DNA from: Fremontodendron californicum
Taxonomy: Eukaryota > Streptophyta > Magnoliopsida > Malvales > Malvaceae
Assembly (NCBI GenBank): GCA_030761205.1
Contig: JAULJL010000005.1
Span: forward strand, 9,201,501-9,265,500
Direction of reading: 5' to 3'
Length of the DNA stretch: 64,000 nt
The notes beneath the pieces were generated by a model, which saw nothing but the letters and a program-made list of their open reading frames with translations, did not search any database and had not been told where the DNA came from. Numbering within the stretch: the first letter of the stretch is position 1; every line of letters starts with the position of its first letter. Below are positions 34,228-46,357 of this stretch, piece after piece. The position numbers and the translations under genes were made by a program.

Positions 34228-34245
34228 TCCCCAACGGAGTTGCCA
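34228..34245 (-). other. Decayed tRNA-Arg primer site of element B
   Basis: The plus strand reads TCCCCAACGGAGTTGCCA, against TCCCCAGTGGAGTCGCCA in element A, so three positions differ. It lies three bases from the LTR end, as expected. Confidence 0.75.
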
Positions 34246-34248
34246 AGC

Positions 34249-37200
34249 TGTCGCAAACTAAAAAATAACAAGTCTCATCGCGAGACTTTATTCGTTAAGT
34301 GTGACATTGGGAGAAATAGAGGAAAAGACGACTTAATTCCTCTTAAAATAAAATGAGGGTTGAAAAAGACCTCAAAAAAGACATGGAGTCGCCACCAATC
34401 TTTTTTGGCTAGGTGAGATCGGCCACCTATTAAAACCGGTTTTTGCAAAACATTTTAAAATTAATTAAAACATTTTTTAAACCAATTTCAAGTATGCGTT
34501 TTTAAACCAGAGAAATCAAAGAAGCGGGTTCGGGACTCGGTTACGTGCGGGGAAGGATTAGCACCCCCACAACGCCCGTATAAAACGGTACCTTATTAAT
34601 CGTGTGTTATCTCAAGTCTCGGTAAAAAGTCGGTTTTAAATTTGGCATTTCAAAATAATTCCCAATTTAAAGAAAAATAATTTCATTTTTAATTGAAAAT
34701 TGTCCAGAATTTATTAATTCAAAATTTTCTTATATTCCCCGACAAACACGGCAAAACATAGAAAATTTTATTTATTTGGAAAATCTCCGAATCATTTTCA
34801 TTTTTTGAAAGAAAGATATTCCTTTATTAATGATAGAAATATATACCTTTATTAATGATAATTGATGATATCCTCCCCAGCAAACCCGGCAGAGAACTCA
34901 TGAATTATTTTAACTCGGGAATATCTTTATTTTTATTGAAAATCATTATATTTTTCAAAACATTAAAAAAAAATTAATATGAACATGTGTGACATAGTAA
35001 AGATGACATAGCCAAAAATCTAGATGATATATATATTCTAAATGACATAATATAATCTAAATGAAATAGTATATTCTAAATGACATAATATAACCTAAAT
35101 GCCATGGCAAAAAAGCATAAAATAACATGAAATATTCACAACCATATAACAATCAATATAACATCATGAAATATAAATCAAAACAATAGCATAGCCATAG
35201 AAATATTCATATCAAAAATCATATATCATATAATATGCATGAACATGGAAAATGCAATGCATGAAAGTGTATTTTTTTCCTTTGAATAAGGAAATCCGTA
35301 TAACTAAAAAGATATCTGACTACCTTAGGAAAAGACATTAGATCAAATTTTCTAAATCAAATATACTTTGTGATTGGTTTGAAAACAATTTGAAAATTTT
35401 TTGGATGAAAATGGCACTAGGCTGAAACCCCCTTGAAAATGGCTCTATTTTCCTAACTTTGAAAACCCGGACTTGACCACCCTTGACTCGAGCTTTATAA
35501 AATAATTTTTTAGGATTAAAATGACTTAGAAATTAGCCTAGGACAGTAGCTAAGGTTCTAAACCAGCCCTCTCTTAATGCCTTAGCCAAAACCAAAAAAA
35601 AAAAATTCTTGAAATCAAATCTGACTTTACTGTCCAGTTTTAAAATGTGATTTCTTAACCTATTTTTAAAATTTTAAAAAAATCTTAAAAACTTATGGGA
35701 GACTCAGAACATGTCAAACTCTATGGGAAAAAATTGGCTTAATTTTTAGACTAAGGATAACCTACCAGAAAATTCACGAAAGTCAGAACACTGGGTGAAA
35801 AACTGTTTAGCCAAAAAATATTTTTAAACCTTTGATAAAATTACTCAAAAATCAGAATAAAAATATTTGAGACTCCTCTAAGGTCCTACAAACAGTAGTA
35901 AAAATTGTTAAAAATTTGGACAAGGATTGCCTAAAGAAAAAAAAATCACAAAGGTAGAAAATCCAACTTGACAATTTCTTAATTTTCCATAAGCATGCTC
36001 ATGTGAGCTTGGCTTTGAGCCATTGATTGGCCTAAGTCAAAAATCAAGTGGGATGAGATGAAATGCATGAATATACAGCAAGTTAAATGCATGAAATGCA
36101 TGTCCTAATGCCTTAATGACATAGAGAATGCATGGCAATACAAAATAACCTAAGACCTAATATGAAATTGTGCATGGCAATAAATGCAAACCTAGAACTA
36201 TGTGTGTATAAAAATGCATGGCAATACAAAAATGACCTAGGCCTAATATGACATATAAACATGCATGGCAATACAAATATGACCTAAGACCTAATAGGCA
36301 TGAAATTATGCATGGCATACAAAGATGACCTAGATCTAATATGTCATGAAAATGCATGGCAATACAAAATGACCTAAGACCTAATATGAACATAAGATAT
36401 GCATGGAAATACAATGAACATATAGTGACCAAATGAACATAATGATAATGTATGAACATGGCACAAACAAAATCCCAATCTCATGGCAAAATGATGCAAA
36501 ACATGAATGAAGACATGGTAAATCACATACTCAAAATGAAGATGCAAATGCACAAGGCAAAAGAAACATGTAGAAACCGAATGGATACTAAATGCAATGT
36601 GAAATCCTAGATACTAAATGCAATGTGAAATCCTAGCATGGCAATAACACAAACACATGGCATAGTAAATATGCAAAACATAAATAGAAACATGTTAGAC
36701 AAATAATCATGATGCAAATGCAAAGACCTAGCTAGACAAATAAACAAACACATTGTATGGCATTAACACAAACACATGAACAACTTAATATAGTGAAAAA
36801 AGAAAATTAAACGTAGCAAACAAAGTAAGTAAACATGAAAATAAATGATAAAATCAGCAAAATAAGAATAAGTAATGAAGGTTAAAAAACAAGCTCCATA
36901 TCTTGATTATTTTAAAAAGTTAGAACATCAAAACAAGCTAACATATCACAACCAACATGGGAAATAAATCAAACACAACACATGCACAAAAAAGAAGGGT
37001 TTCGGCCAACTCAAAAAATTGTGGAAATTTTGTTTTTTCTTTGATTTTTTTAAGAAAACATAAGATAGGAACCTTTTGGAACTTGTTTTGAAAAACAATT
37101 TTATTTCATGAAAGAAAATAAAATAACAATGAAAATGAAAATGAAAATAAAAAAATCATATGAACAAAGTATGGAGGAAAGCATGAAAGAAAATAGCTAC

Positions 37201-39170
37201 CTTGCTTTAGCTTTCCAAATCAAAAGAGTAGACTCAAAATAACAATCTCTTTTCTTTTTCCTCTTTTTTTTCTTTCTCAAGAATAGCTACTGCCCTCCCA
37301 ATGGTCATCCAAGAACCCCCAAATGAAAATGAAAACTCCCATTTTCAAGTGGTAGCCGAATGGTCACTATTATGGTGTAGGATGTTGTAATTTTTTTCCT
37401 AGCTAATTTAATCCAAAAGCCACTAATCAAAGATGCTAAAAATGTGAAATCACCACCCTTAGATTAAGTGACCAGCCCCTAACAAATACAGCTGTTCAAA
37501 AATATGTAACCATAATGTTGACATCCTTCCTCTTCATTCATTGGACCATATGACAAAATCACAAAGGCTTGATCAAAAAAATAACCACCTTCCTATCCAC
37601 TTTTGGCCTTTGGATGAAAGAACTCAGCAAAATTCATTCTTCTTATGGGCTGGCAGAATGGCCCTCCAAATTCCAGCCCTCTCCCTATTTTTTAAATTGC
37701 AAAAAAGGCCATCTTCGATTTCTTCGATAAAATTGTACTTTAGGCCCCCAAACTTGATTAAATAACAAACGGACTCCAAATCCGGATTTTATTTTTTTAA
37801 TACTTCCTAAATAATATAAAATTGAGTTATGAAAGTTTTCATAATTTTTCGAGCCCATTTGCTATTTTTCCCGGATTTATCTTCCAAAATTGCCCTAAGT
37901 GCACCCGAACTTTTTCCATTTTTCAAACGAGCTCTGATTCTGGATTTTTCTTCACCAATCTCTTCCAAATAATTCAAAATTGAGATCTGGAAGTTTTCAT
38001 AATTTTTTGAGCTCATTTGCTATTTTTTCAGGATTTATCTTCTGAAATTTTAGCTTAGTGGGCCCGAAATTTGCCATTTTACAAACGAGCTTCAATTCTA
38101 GATTTTTCTTCGCCAATCTCTTCCAAATACTTTAAAATTGTGATATGAAAGTTTTCTTTTTTGAGCTCATTTGCTATTTTTTTCGGATTTATCTTCTGGA
38201 ATTTCAACTTAGTGGGCCCAAAATTTTCCATTATGCAAACGAGCTCCGGTTCTGGATTTTTCTTTGTCGATCTCTTCCAAATGACATAATATTGAGATCT
38301 GGAAGTTTTTGTAATTTTTTGAGCTCATTTCCTATTTTTTCGGATTTTTCAAGTTCGCCCTTCTACCTCCGAAACCTCGGTTTTACTCAAAAATGTTCGA
38401 TTTCCAGATTTTCTTTTTCCAAGCCTTTGTTATAGATTGAATTGGAGTTGGTCCAAAAATGCTCAATTTTTACGATCAAATTCCTCTCCGATTTGATTAT
38501 TTCTTTTTCCAATATCGGGAATTTCCTCGTTTTTCCGTCTTTCCTCCAATCGGCTCTTTTCTCAAAATTACTTCAAACTGAGCCCTGGGCTATCTTCATT
38601 TATCCATTCTTCATCAATTAGGAGCTTTAATTTTATCGAATCGGGCCATTTTTGCAGTTTTCCCCAATTTCGCCAAAATTCACCAAAAACCCTAATTTTC
38701 GGTTTTCTTCCAAATTGACTATTCCTTTGATTTTGCTTCCAAATGGCCTTTTCAATACCCGTAGTCATTGATTATATTCCCTTCAGTAACTCCAATTTCA
38801 ACCAATTTGATCGTTTAAGTATTTTTTCCAAATTTACCGAATTAGGGTTTCCTTTCTACTGAATCTCCATAACCTATCTTCCGGACTCCATATCTTTTGT
38901 TGTAGATCTTGGATTATCAAAATTATTTCACCATTGTTCAATTAAACTTTGAATCTTGATTTTGAATAAGGGTTGACTTTTTTAGTAGTTGACTTTCGGG
39001 GTTGACTTTTCTGAGGTTGACTTTTTTTGAATTGACTTTTTGTGTTTAACCTCTTAAACAAAGTCTTGAAGTACCACCTGCAGGATAAGAAGAGACTTTC
39101 TGCATTCTAAACATCATTAGGAAGAAAATTTTACCTGATTTCGGAGTCCGGACAAAATTAGGTGTCCACC
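34249..39170 (-). repeat. Element B LTR (about 4.9 kb)
   Basis: It starts TGTCGCAAAC and ends near GTGTCCACC; the terminal CA is decayed, so the end is good to about 2 bp. It is alignable over its length to the element C LTR. Internal repeats are TGCATGGCAATACA-type units (36110-36420), about 160-bp tandem units (37780-38400) and short TTGACTTTTT repeats (38960-39050). It contains no gene; open frames in it are chance. Confidence 0.85.
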
Positions 39171-39390
39171 TTTTTTAGGCCACTTCAACATTGAGTTCAC
39201 ATGCTAAGAACATGTGACAATGTTAGTTCATATGTGCGGTTATGTCATCTAATTGTTAACTATTGAATATTTGGGTGATAAAAGAATAAATATTTGTAAC
39301 ATCAATGTTCACATTGTTATTTTTTATAATTTGATGATTAAAATAAAAATTTTCAAAATTTGAAGTGATTAAACATGTGGTTAGTCGTAG

Positions 39391-39932
39391 GTAGAGGTGT
39401 TCATGGGTCGGGTCGGGTTCGGGTCAGGCTTAGGTATAGTATCAACACCATATATACTTGTTCAAGCCTCACTCGGCCTGAAAATGGGTCTCAAATTCTA
39501 TCCAAGCCCGCCCATATTTGTAAATGGGTAGTCCAAGCCCGTTTAGGCCCGCCCGTATTTTTTTTTAAATAAATAAATATTTTTTATTATTTAATTTTAA
39601 TAATTTTATCTCTTTTTTTCTTTTATTAAGTTCTAAAATTTAGATAACTTAATATATTTTAAAATGTTAATACTATAATATTATATATATTTAATTTTTA
39701 TATAATATAAATTACTTAATATATAAAACATAAAAAGAATATATTATATAAATGAAAAACAGGCCGGGCCGGGCCCGGGCCTTGATTGTTGGAGCCAAGG
39801 CCTGACCCATTTTTTAAATGGACTTTATTTTTTGTCCAAGTCCATATTTCGGGCCTAATATTTTTGTCCAAACCCTCTAAAATATGGGCAGGCCTTCGGG
39901 TTTGGGCGGGTAACCCGACCCTTGAACAGGTC
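39391..39932. mobile_element. Foldback element, long subfamily (542 bp)
   Basis: It begins GTAGAGGTGTTCATGGGTCGG and ends CCCGACCCTTGAACAGGTC, inverted. The flanks TAGTCGTAG (39382-39390) and TAGTCGCAT (39933-39941) match at 7 of 9. The interior matches the 5426 copy closely enough to define a subfamily. Confidence 0.65.
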
Positions 39933-39980
39933 TAGTCGCATGTAGTTGATCCTAATAAAAAAAATATCCTTTGCTTACTA

Positions 39981-40021
<41 letters not shown>
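39981..40021. repeat. (TA)n microsatellite
   Basis: An uninterrupted TA run of about 40 bp. Shorter runs occur at 24962-24984, 25505-25535, 46804-46828 and 49648-49670. Confidence 0.9.
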
Positions 40022-40023
<2 letters not shown>

Positions 40024-40139
40024 AATATGTGTTTTTAATATGATATTTATATTAATGTATGGTATATACAATGATCTAATTCTTAAGTCAATGAACTTAG
40101 AGTTAAAATTGAATCATTATGACAAATTATACAAAATAA

Positions 40140-40560
40140 GAGATGAATTAAAACACGACACAAACACAACATGAGAAAAATAATTAAAACATGACATGAC
40201 ACGACACGACACGAACACACAAACATGTCAAAATCTACATAAAACGAATTATTACCGTGTTAAAATTTATATAAATTTATAATATCTTGAATACGATAAT
40301 AACACGAAAAAATAACACTAACACAAATACGATACAAACATACAAATTCTCTCTACTTTTTTTCTCTTTCTTTCTTTTCCTTTCTTCCCTCTTTCTTTTT
40401 TTTCATTTTTTTTTTCTCTTTCCTTTCTTTTATCTTTCTTTCCTTTTCCATCAAAATCATAAAATAAAATAAAAAAACTTGACAATACCCTAAGTAATCC
40501 CTCAAACACACTTCATACCCATGCTTAGTTGTCCCCAGCAAAGCTCCCCAAAATAAAAAG
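40140..40560. repeat. CGTGT-type dispersed repeat (reverse orientation) and T-rich tract
   Basis: ACATGACACGACACGACACG and the ACATAAAACGAATTATTA wording are reverse complements of text in the Helitron-like units at 2100-4200. A C/T-rich tract follows at 40350-40450. The open frames over the tract are low-complexity and not credible genes. Confidence 0.5.
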
Positions 40561-40566
40561 GCTAAA

Positions 40567-41954
40567 TGCTCAATTTGGGACTAAACCTATTAGCATCTAA
40601 GTGAATCAGGATCAAACCTTTTATTTCAGTCTATTAAGGGTTCAACATTTTCAAGTTGTGACAAATAAGGATTTATGGCAGTGTTTGAGGAACACGCGCC
40701 AAAATAATCGGTGAGTTTCAAAAAATATGTTGACATGTAATTATTTTTATACATCTGGCATTTAATTAGTAAAATAATTCATAAAATAAAAAAAAAATAA
40801 AAACATTCTAATAAAAAATGAATATCAAAAATAAAAAAAATCCCAGAATCAGATCTCTCCCTCACTATTTTGATCTGATACACAAAATTAATCAACTTGA
40901 AAAAAATTCTCCCCTTTTAAGTTGTTCCATTTATTGATCTAAAACAAAAAACATGCTCAATTATTCAACTTTCAACAAACCCAGCAAAAACTAGCAAAAA
41001 TCATTTTCTTCCTCTGCCAAACCCAGTAAAGCAAAAACCACTTTCTTTCTCTACCATACTAGTAAACCCAACAAAAATTAGCAAAACCCACTTTCTTCCT
41101 CTGTCATACTAGTAAACCTAGCAAAAACTAATGAAAACCACTTTCTTCTTCTGCCATACTAGTAAACCCAACAAGAATTCTCTTTCAACTTTCAACAAAA
41201 GCATAAATTTATTCAATTAAAATTTGCCCAAAAATCCCTAATTTTTTTTTTCAAAATTCTGGGAGAGACATGGGTTATTTGCAATCAAAAGTTGAGAACG
41301 AAGAAGCGATTAACCGAAACAAATAGCGAAGCAAATCATGAAAAAAGCAATTAATCCAAAATCCTAATCTTTCTTCTCACCTTGGATCGTTGTTCGGGGA
41401 ACCTCCACCGCTGTAACCACCTTCAGTCGACAAGCTCTTACCTTCATCATCTACTACTGACATTCATAATTTTAATAATAAAACACATTTACATGTATAC
41501 AGCAATGATTTTGGATTGGGTTTTTTGGGTGAAGAATGATTCATCAAAACAAAATGAGGTTGATTTCAGTTTTAATTAGAAACGGATTTGGACGAAAATC
41601 AAAGAAATGAAAATGGGTTTAGAGTTTTTTAAGAAAACAAGGATAGATTTCTTGAAACGGATACAGTAACAGTAAAAATGAATTTCTTGAATTAGGGATT
41701 TTTTTTTTTTAGATTCATATTTAGGTTTTATTTTTTATTATATTTTTTTGAGTTATTTAAAATTTTAAATATGCCAGATGTGCGAAATAATATTATGTCA
41801 GCATTTTTTTACTGTTATCTGGCGCGTGATGAGTAATGGCAGCCATAAATCCTTACTTGTCACCATTCGAAAAGGTTAAACCCTTAATAGACTAAAATAA
41901 AATATTTGATCCTGATCCACTCATGTGTTAATAGGTTTGATCTCAAATTGAGCA
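40567..41954. mobile_element. 1.39-kb element with about 230-bp terminal inverted repeats
   Basis: The left end TGCTCAATTTGGGACTAAAC pairs with the right end GATCTCAAATTGAGCA. The pairing continues with divergence inward for about 230 bp (CAGTCTATTAAGGGTT, GGATTTATGGC, ACATCTGGCAT are shared in inverted order). The centre holds a four-unit minisatellite of about 50-65 bp (40980-41180, CCACTTTCTTCCTCTGCCATACTAG). No transposase is seen. Long inverted ends suggest a Mutator-like or foldback element, but I found no target duplication. Confidence 0.6.
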
Positions 41955-41959
41955 ATCTC

Positions 41960-42600
41960 ATTGTTTGGTGACAACTTTTAATTATAGTTATAAAAGATTA
42001 TAGATATTTAAGTTGATAAATTCGTTGTTTAATATATATATAAGATTTGAATAATGAAAAGTATATGTAATAAATTTTATATTAAAATGTAAACTGAATT
42101 AATCAAAATATTATATGATAAAAATTAAATAGGGTGTTTAAGCATCAAATTAGATCTCTCAATGAATCGAATCAGGATAGGTAAAGTTGGTCTTTAAAAA
42201 TCTTTGCCCAAGGCTCAATTCGGCCCAGTCTATTGTGCTAGGACAAACTTGTTTCCTATTCATATTAAAATATTTTTATTTATGTATTTTGCCGAATCGA
42301 ACTTAAGTTTCAAAACCTATGTTTAAGGTTCGACCCGAATTGAGTCGGATCTACCCGTCCCGATTCATGGACAGATTTACTTCAAATCTAAAATAAATTA
42401 ATAATAAATTCAAAATTTAAACAATATAAAATAACACCATTCAACTCTCTCTTTGTGTGAAGATCCAGTACTAACAACCGAAACAAATTAACTTAACTAG
42501 TAAGGGACAATAAAAACACAACAAAAATGACATGCTCAAGTTCTTCTCCAAACTTTATTATTTAAATGAAAGAAAAAAGAAAAAAAAAACAACGTAGTTG
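41960..42600. other. Intergenic DNA 3' of gene 4
   Basis: No gene is seen. 42165-42385 holds GC-rich CGACCCGAATTGAGTCGG-type text related to the foldback elements but without clear ends. Confidence 0.45.
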
Positions 42601-42631
42601 GAACTTGGAAGCAACATAGCATGAACATATC

Positions 42632-44875
42632 CTAATTAGAGGAACTCCTTTTTTCTTTGAGATATTTGGCAATACCTTCTGCCAATATTTCCATTGGCTT
42701 GGTAGTCACCTGAGAAGCAATTTCTTCAAGCTTGTCGTCAACTTCATACTCTATTGACGACCTGATAATAGATGAGTCAGCATCTTTCTCAATGATTTGC
42801 AAGCGATATCGACAAAGCTGAAATCCAACATCTAGGTATCCTCCTTCAATCACTTCCGATTCCTTCACGCGCATTTCATCATCAATTTTTGTGAAGATTT
42901 CTTTCATATAACTAGGTCCAGGAATTCCTAAAAGGATTTTAAATATCATGATATTAATAATACTGATTAATAATAATAACAATAATAATGAAAGATACTA
43001 TTTACATATATAGACTCGAACTAACTTGAGTCAATTTCAATTCAAAACTATCTTTTCAATTGTCCAAGTGTGTATTTTCATTGCATGGCCACTGAAATTA
43101 AATTTGATAATTTGTGCATGCGTGTATTGTTTCATATTTTTTCTGTATCAGATATTGAAATATAAATACAACACAAATTATTAAATGTGTTAAAATCTTA
43201 AACAGAAATATAATACATGTATTAAAAGTATCGTTTTAATCATGTTTATTACACTATTTTCGTGATTATTAAACGTGTCATATTCATATCATGTTTTCAG
43301 ATCATGTCCAAAATTATAAAATCTAATTAAAATTAAGAGTTCACCTCTCTACTGACAAATTAACAACTAATGACATTCTCAAGTGTGTGAATATAGAACG
43401 AAAATCTTCTGTCCCTGCCCCACCTCCTTGCCCCTTTCATAAAATTTTGCCATCGTTATCCTCAAAACTTCATGTTTTGATGTTTTAAATCAAATAAAAA
43501 GGTTAAGCAATTAATTCAAGATATTTTCTTTTTGCTTCTTTATATTTCCATAATACATGTTAAAACCCACAAAAAAATTTATTTACTATGAATCTTTAGT
43601 TTTATTTTTTAGTATAATAAACTACAAGGGATTTTAATTAATACATGAAATTTTAAGCATAAAGAAAGAAATTAATTTCGATGAAAAAAAAACTCAATCT
43701 ACTATATATAATTTTTGAGTCCTTAGGACTCAAGGGATTTTTTTGAAATTGTCTAGGGATAATTTTGTCCTTTTCTTTTAATTTTTTTATTCTTTTCTTT
43801 TCTTCTAGTTTTAAGGTTTTTTTTTTTTAATTTTATTTTTAAATGGGCTATTTAATATAATATAAATTAAAATTAATTAAAAAAATTATAATTTTTTTTT
43901 TTAAAAAAATACCCCGAAGGAGTGGGGTCTTTTTGTTGGATCCTTAATCCAACATTGGGTTTATATGTGAATAATTATGTGTCGTAAACTGTCAAATAAG
44001 GTTAAGCCCATTTAAAGTGGTCTACTGAAGTTTGGATAATTTGGGTTTTAATGTATCTAATAGGGTGTAGGCTTTTAATGTGTAGAAACTTAAGAGTAAT
44101 TTCTATTTTTATGATAGGCTAAAATAAAAATATCAAAAGATAACAGGAAAGTTATATGGTCTCCAGATCACACGTTAATCATTCTATTCTTCTCTGACAT
44201 TCCTATCATCAGAAAGAGAGCGAAAGAAAACAAAGGGATTCTCTAAGAGAACGTGTTGATCTGGAAGACATACCGCACGGCTCTGGAGAGTAATTGATTG
44301 TCATGGATTCAGGTACGGTTCAGCATTTTAATCTGTTGATTTTTGGTGAATTTTCATGAATGTTTCTTGGATTTAGAGAGATGTTTTACATCCAAAGATA
44401 TTTTCTAACAGTTTTATCTAGTCATCTCTTATTTGCTAATCTCTAAATTAAGATTTTTGTTTAATTTTTTCATTATATTGTGATATTTTTAAAAAAAAAT
44501 AATATATATTTAACATAATAATCTTCTATTAAGTTTTGAGTATAACGTGGCAAAATTATATGAAAGGGGTAGGGAGGCGGCGCAGGGTTTAGGGGCAGAA
44601 GATTTTCGTTCGTGAATATATATGTATATGTATGCATGTAATTGGGATTTGGGGGATTTCGCCTATATCTTAGATTTACATGGTTAATTACCTGGAGCAA
44701 ATGTGATGTTTAAAATAGTTCCAACGCCTCCATCGCCTTGGACAACTTCAACCCTGCCTAAAACATCATGTAGCAATTCATTGAGGAGCCTTCCGAGCTC
44801 GAGACTGCGGTAGACATCCCATATCACAGCTGCCGGAACCTCTACCAGGTTATCATGTGTAAGATGGCCCTTCAT
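42632..44875 (-). CDS. NCS-like gene 4 (S-norcoclaurine synthase-like)
   Basis: The exons are 44875-44692 and 42927-42632, with a phase-1 GT-AG intron enlarged to 1764 bp. The product is an intact 159-residue PR-10/Bet v 1 protein. This is the most diverged copy: it starts MKGHLTHDN, keeps the glycine loop GDGGVGT, and has SYMKEIFTKIDDEMRVKESE followed by IEGGYLDVGF. The catalytic Glu and Lys positions are kept; the norcoclaurine synthase Tyr position is Met and the Asp position is Tyr. The intron is filled with AT-rich DNA and a solo-LTR candidate, which may affect splicing or expression. A TATA-like TTATAAGTTTATA lies about 100 bp upstream (near 44968-44985). The function is probably small-ligand binding; true norcoclaurine synthase activity is unlikely. 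Confidence 0.85.
43934..44410. mobile_element. Candidate solo LTR in the gene 4 intron
   Basis: A 477-bp segment begins TGTTGGATCC and ends TTTTCTAACA, giving TG...CA ends with a 7-bp imperfect inverted repeat (TGTTGGA/TCTAACA). The flanking 5-mers CTTTT and GTTTT match at 4 of 5. It is more GC-rich than the surrounding intron and absent from the short introns of genes 1-3. It could be a solo LTR or part of a TRIM-like element. Confidence 0.45.
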
Positions 44876-45158
44876 TTTTCTTCTCCTATACTATATTTGC
44901 TGCCTTCTTTTCACAAATTTTTTTTTTGTCAAAGGCTTGATCTTTTGGCAATTTCCCTTGCAAGCGTATAAACTTATAATCAACTATTCCATAATATAAT
45001 ATTGCACTTGTTTTATCAGCATACGACTTTAAAAAAATTTAACAAAGAACTTTTAATGTCAACAAGTTAGTTTTATATAAACAACTAATTTATCCAAAAA
45101 ATAAGAAAGAAGAGTTAATTATATAAACCACAATAACTGTCCAGACATACATATTACT

Positions 45159-45412
45159 AGATCTGTTTATGGACCGAGTAGTCCGTTCGAATCTGGATAT
45201 GATTTTTCATGATCCGAGCCGATCCGATCCGGCTCGGATCACTGTTTATGTATTAAAATATTATTATTTATTTAAATTTAATTATAAAAATATACAAATA
45301 TTTTTTTTAATTCTTTTAATAATAAATGAATAATAACCCGGATCGGTGGGCCGAGCCTGAGTAAAGGTTCAAAAAAAATTTCGGACCGCGATCCAACTCA
45401 TAGACTGGTTTA
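45159..45412. mobile_element. Foldback element, short subfamily (degenerate)
   Basis: It has the same arm-centre-arm design (AGATCTGTTTATGGACCG ... CATAGACTGGTTTA, with CCGGCTCGGATCACTGTTTAT inverted to ATAATAACCCGGATCGG). I see no matching 9-mers at the ends, so the boundaries are approximate. Confidence 0.45.
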
Positions 45413-45419
45413 CCGGTGA

Positions 45420-46348
45420 CCTTCATTAAAAATAATTTTGGCCTAAGAAAAGCTCTTTTATACTTCTCAATTTTATTGGTTTTTTCATTTATTGGCGAGG
45501 CCTATTATTTTTAATCATAAATTATTATATAATATGGTTGAAAGTGAAACCACAATTAAAAAAAAAAATTATGATCCAGGTACACATTACTTCTTTCGTC
45601 TTAATTTCTTTGTCTTTGTTAGTCAAACCAACTCCATTTGAATTTTTATTTTTATTTTTGAAATTTTATGTGAATTTCATTTTTTTTTTACTTTAAAAAA
45701 ATATTTTTGAACATTTGATTTTATATGATAATTTTTAAAATAAGAGTCCAAGTTGAACTTATTTCTTGTTCATTACTTTCTTTCTTTTTGGTATTGTCCT
45801 ATACACGGTACGATTGTACGATTAAAAAAATAATTAAAATATAATACAATATATATAAATCGAATATATAAACATATCAAAATATATATAACATGAATTA
45901 TTAATATTTTAAAATTTATATAAATATAAATATTTTAAATATAATTATAATATATACAAATAAAACACGAATACAGACTTAACATGCTTATATGCTTTTT
46001 TTCTATCTATTTTACAGTTGTGGGATTGAAAAAAAAAATTAGGATTCGCATGATGTCTATGTCAGGTTCTTGAAGGTCTTGGTCTTCTACTTTTTTTTGT
46101 TTTTGTTTTAGACAAGTCTTGATTTAATAGCAAATATTAATTTATATACAACTCCAAGTGTAACTGAAATTGAAAAATTATTTACTCAAATGGTTTAAAA
46201 GAGAGTGGGAAATATATAATATATATATATAAGTTAAAAAACTATATTAATACTATTTAATCTAAAAGGGAGCTTTTGACTATATTAACCCTATTTAATC
46301 TAAAAGGGAGCTGAAAATATATAAATTGTCCAGACTAGAACAGGATTG
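45420..46348. other. AT-rich DNA with no gene
   Basis: 45800-45970 is a degenerate CGTGT-type repeat (ATGAATTATTAATATTTTAAA). Nothing else is recognisable. Confidence 0.5.
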
Positions 46349-46357
46349 GTACACATT

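Larger units (their letters stand above)
31220..39170 (-). mobile_element. Element B: truncated Ogre/Tat LTR retrotransposon
   Basis: In the minus direction it consists of a 4.9-kb 5' LTR (39170-34249), a decayed primer site, a leader with duplicated segments, and the remains of gag ending abruptly at 31220 inside NCS-like gene 3. The rest of gag, all of pol and the 3' LTR are missing, so no target duplication can be checked. It is a relative of elements A (leader, gag) and C (LTR). Confidence 0.85.

Noticed and set aside
36157..36459. 100-codon minus-strand frame
   Set aside because: It falls in ATGCATGGCAATACA repeats of the element B LTR.
31220..39170. A solo LTR at 34249-39170
   Set aside because: The primer site, leader and gag remnants continue directly from the LTR, so it is a truncated element and not a recombined solo LTR.
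40353..40541. Lysine/glutamate-rich frames near 40.4 kb
   Set aside because: They are translations of a C/T-rich tract and have no coding support.
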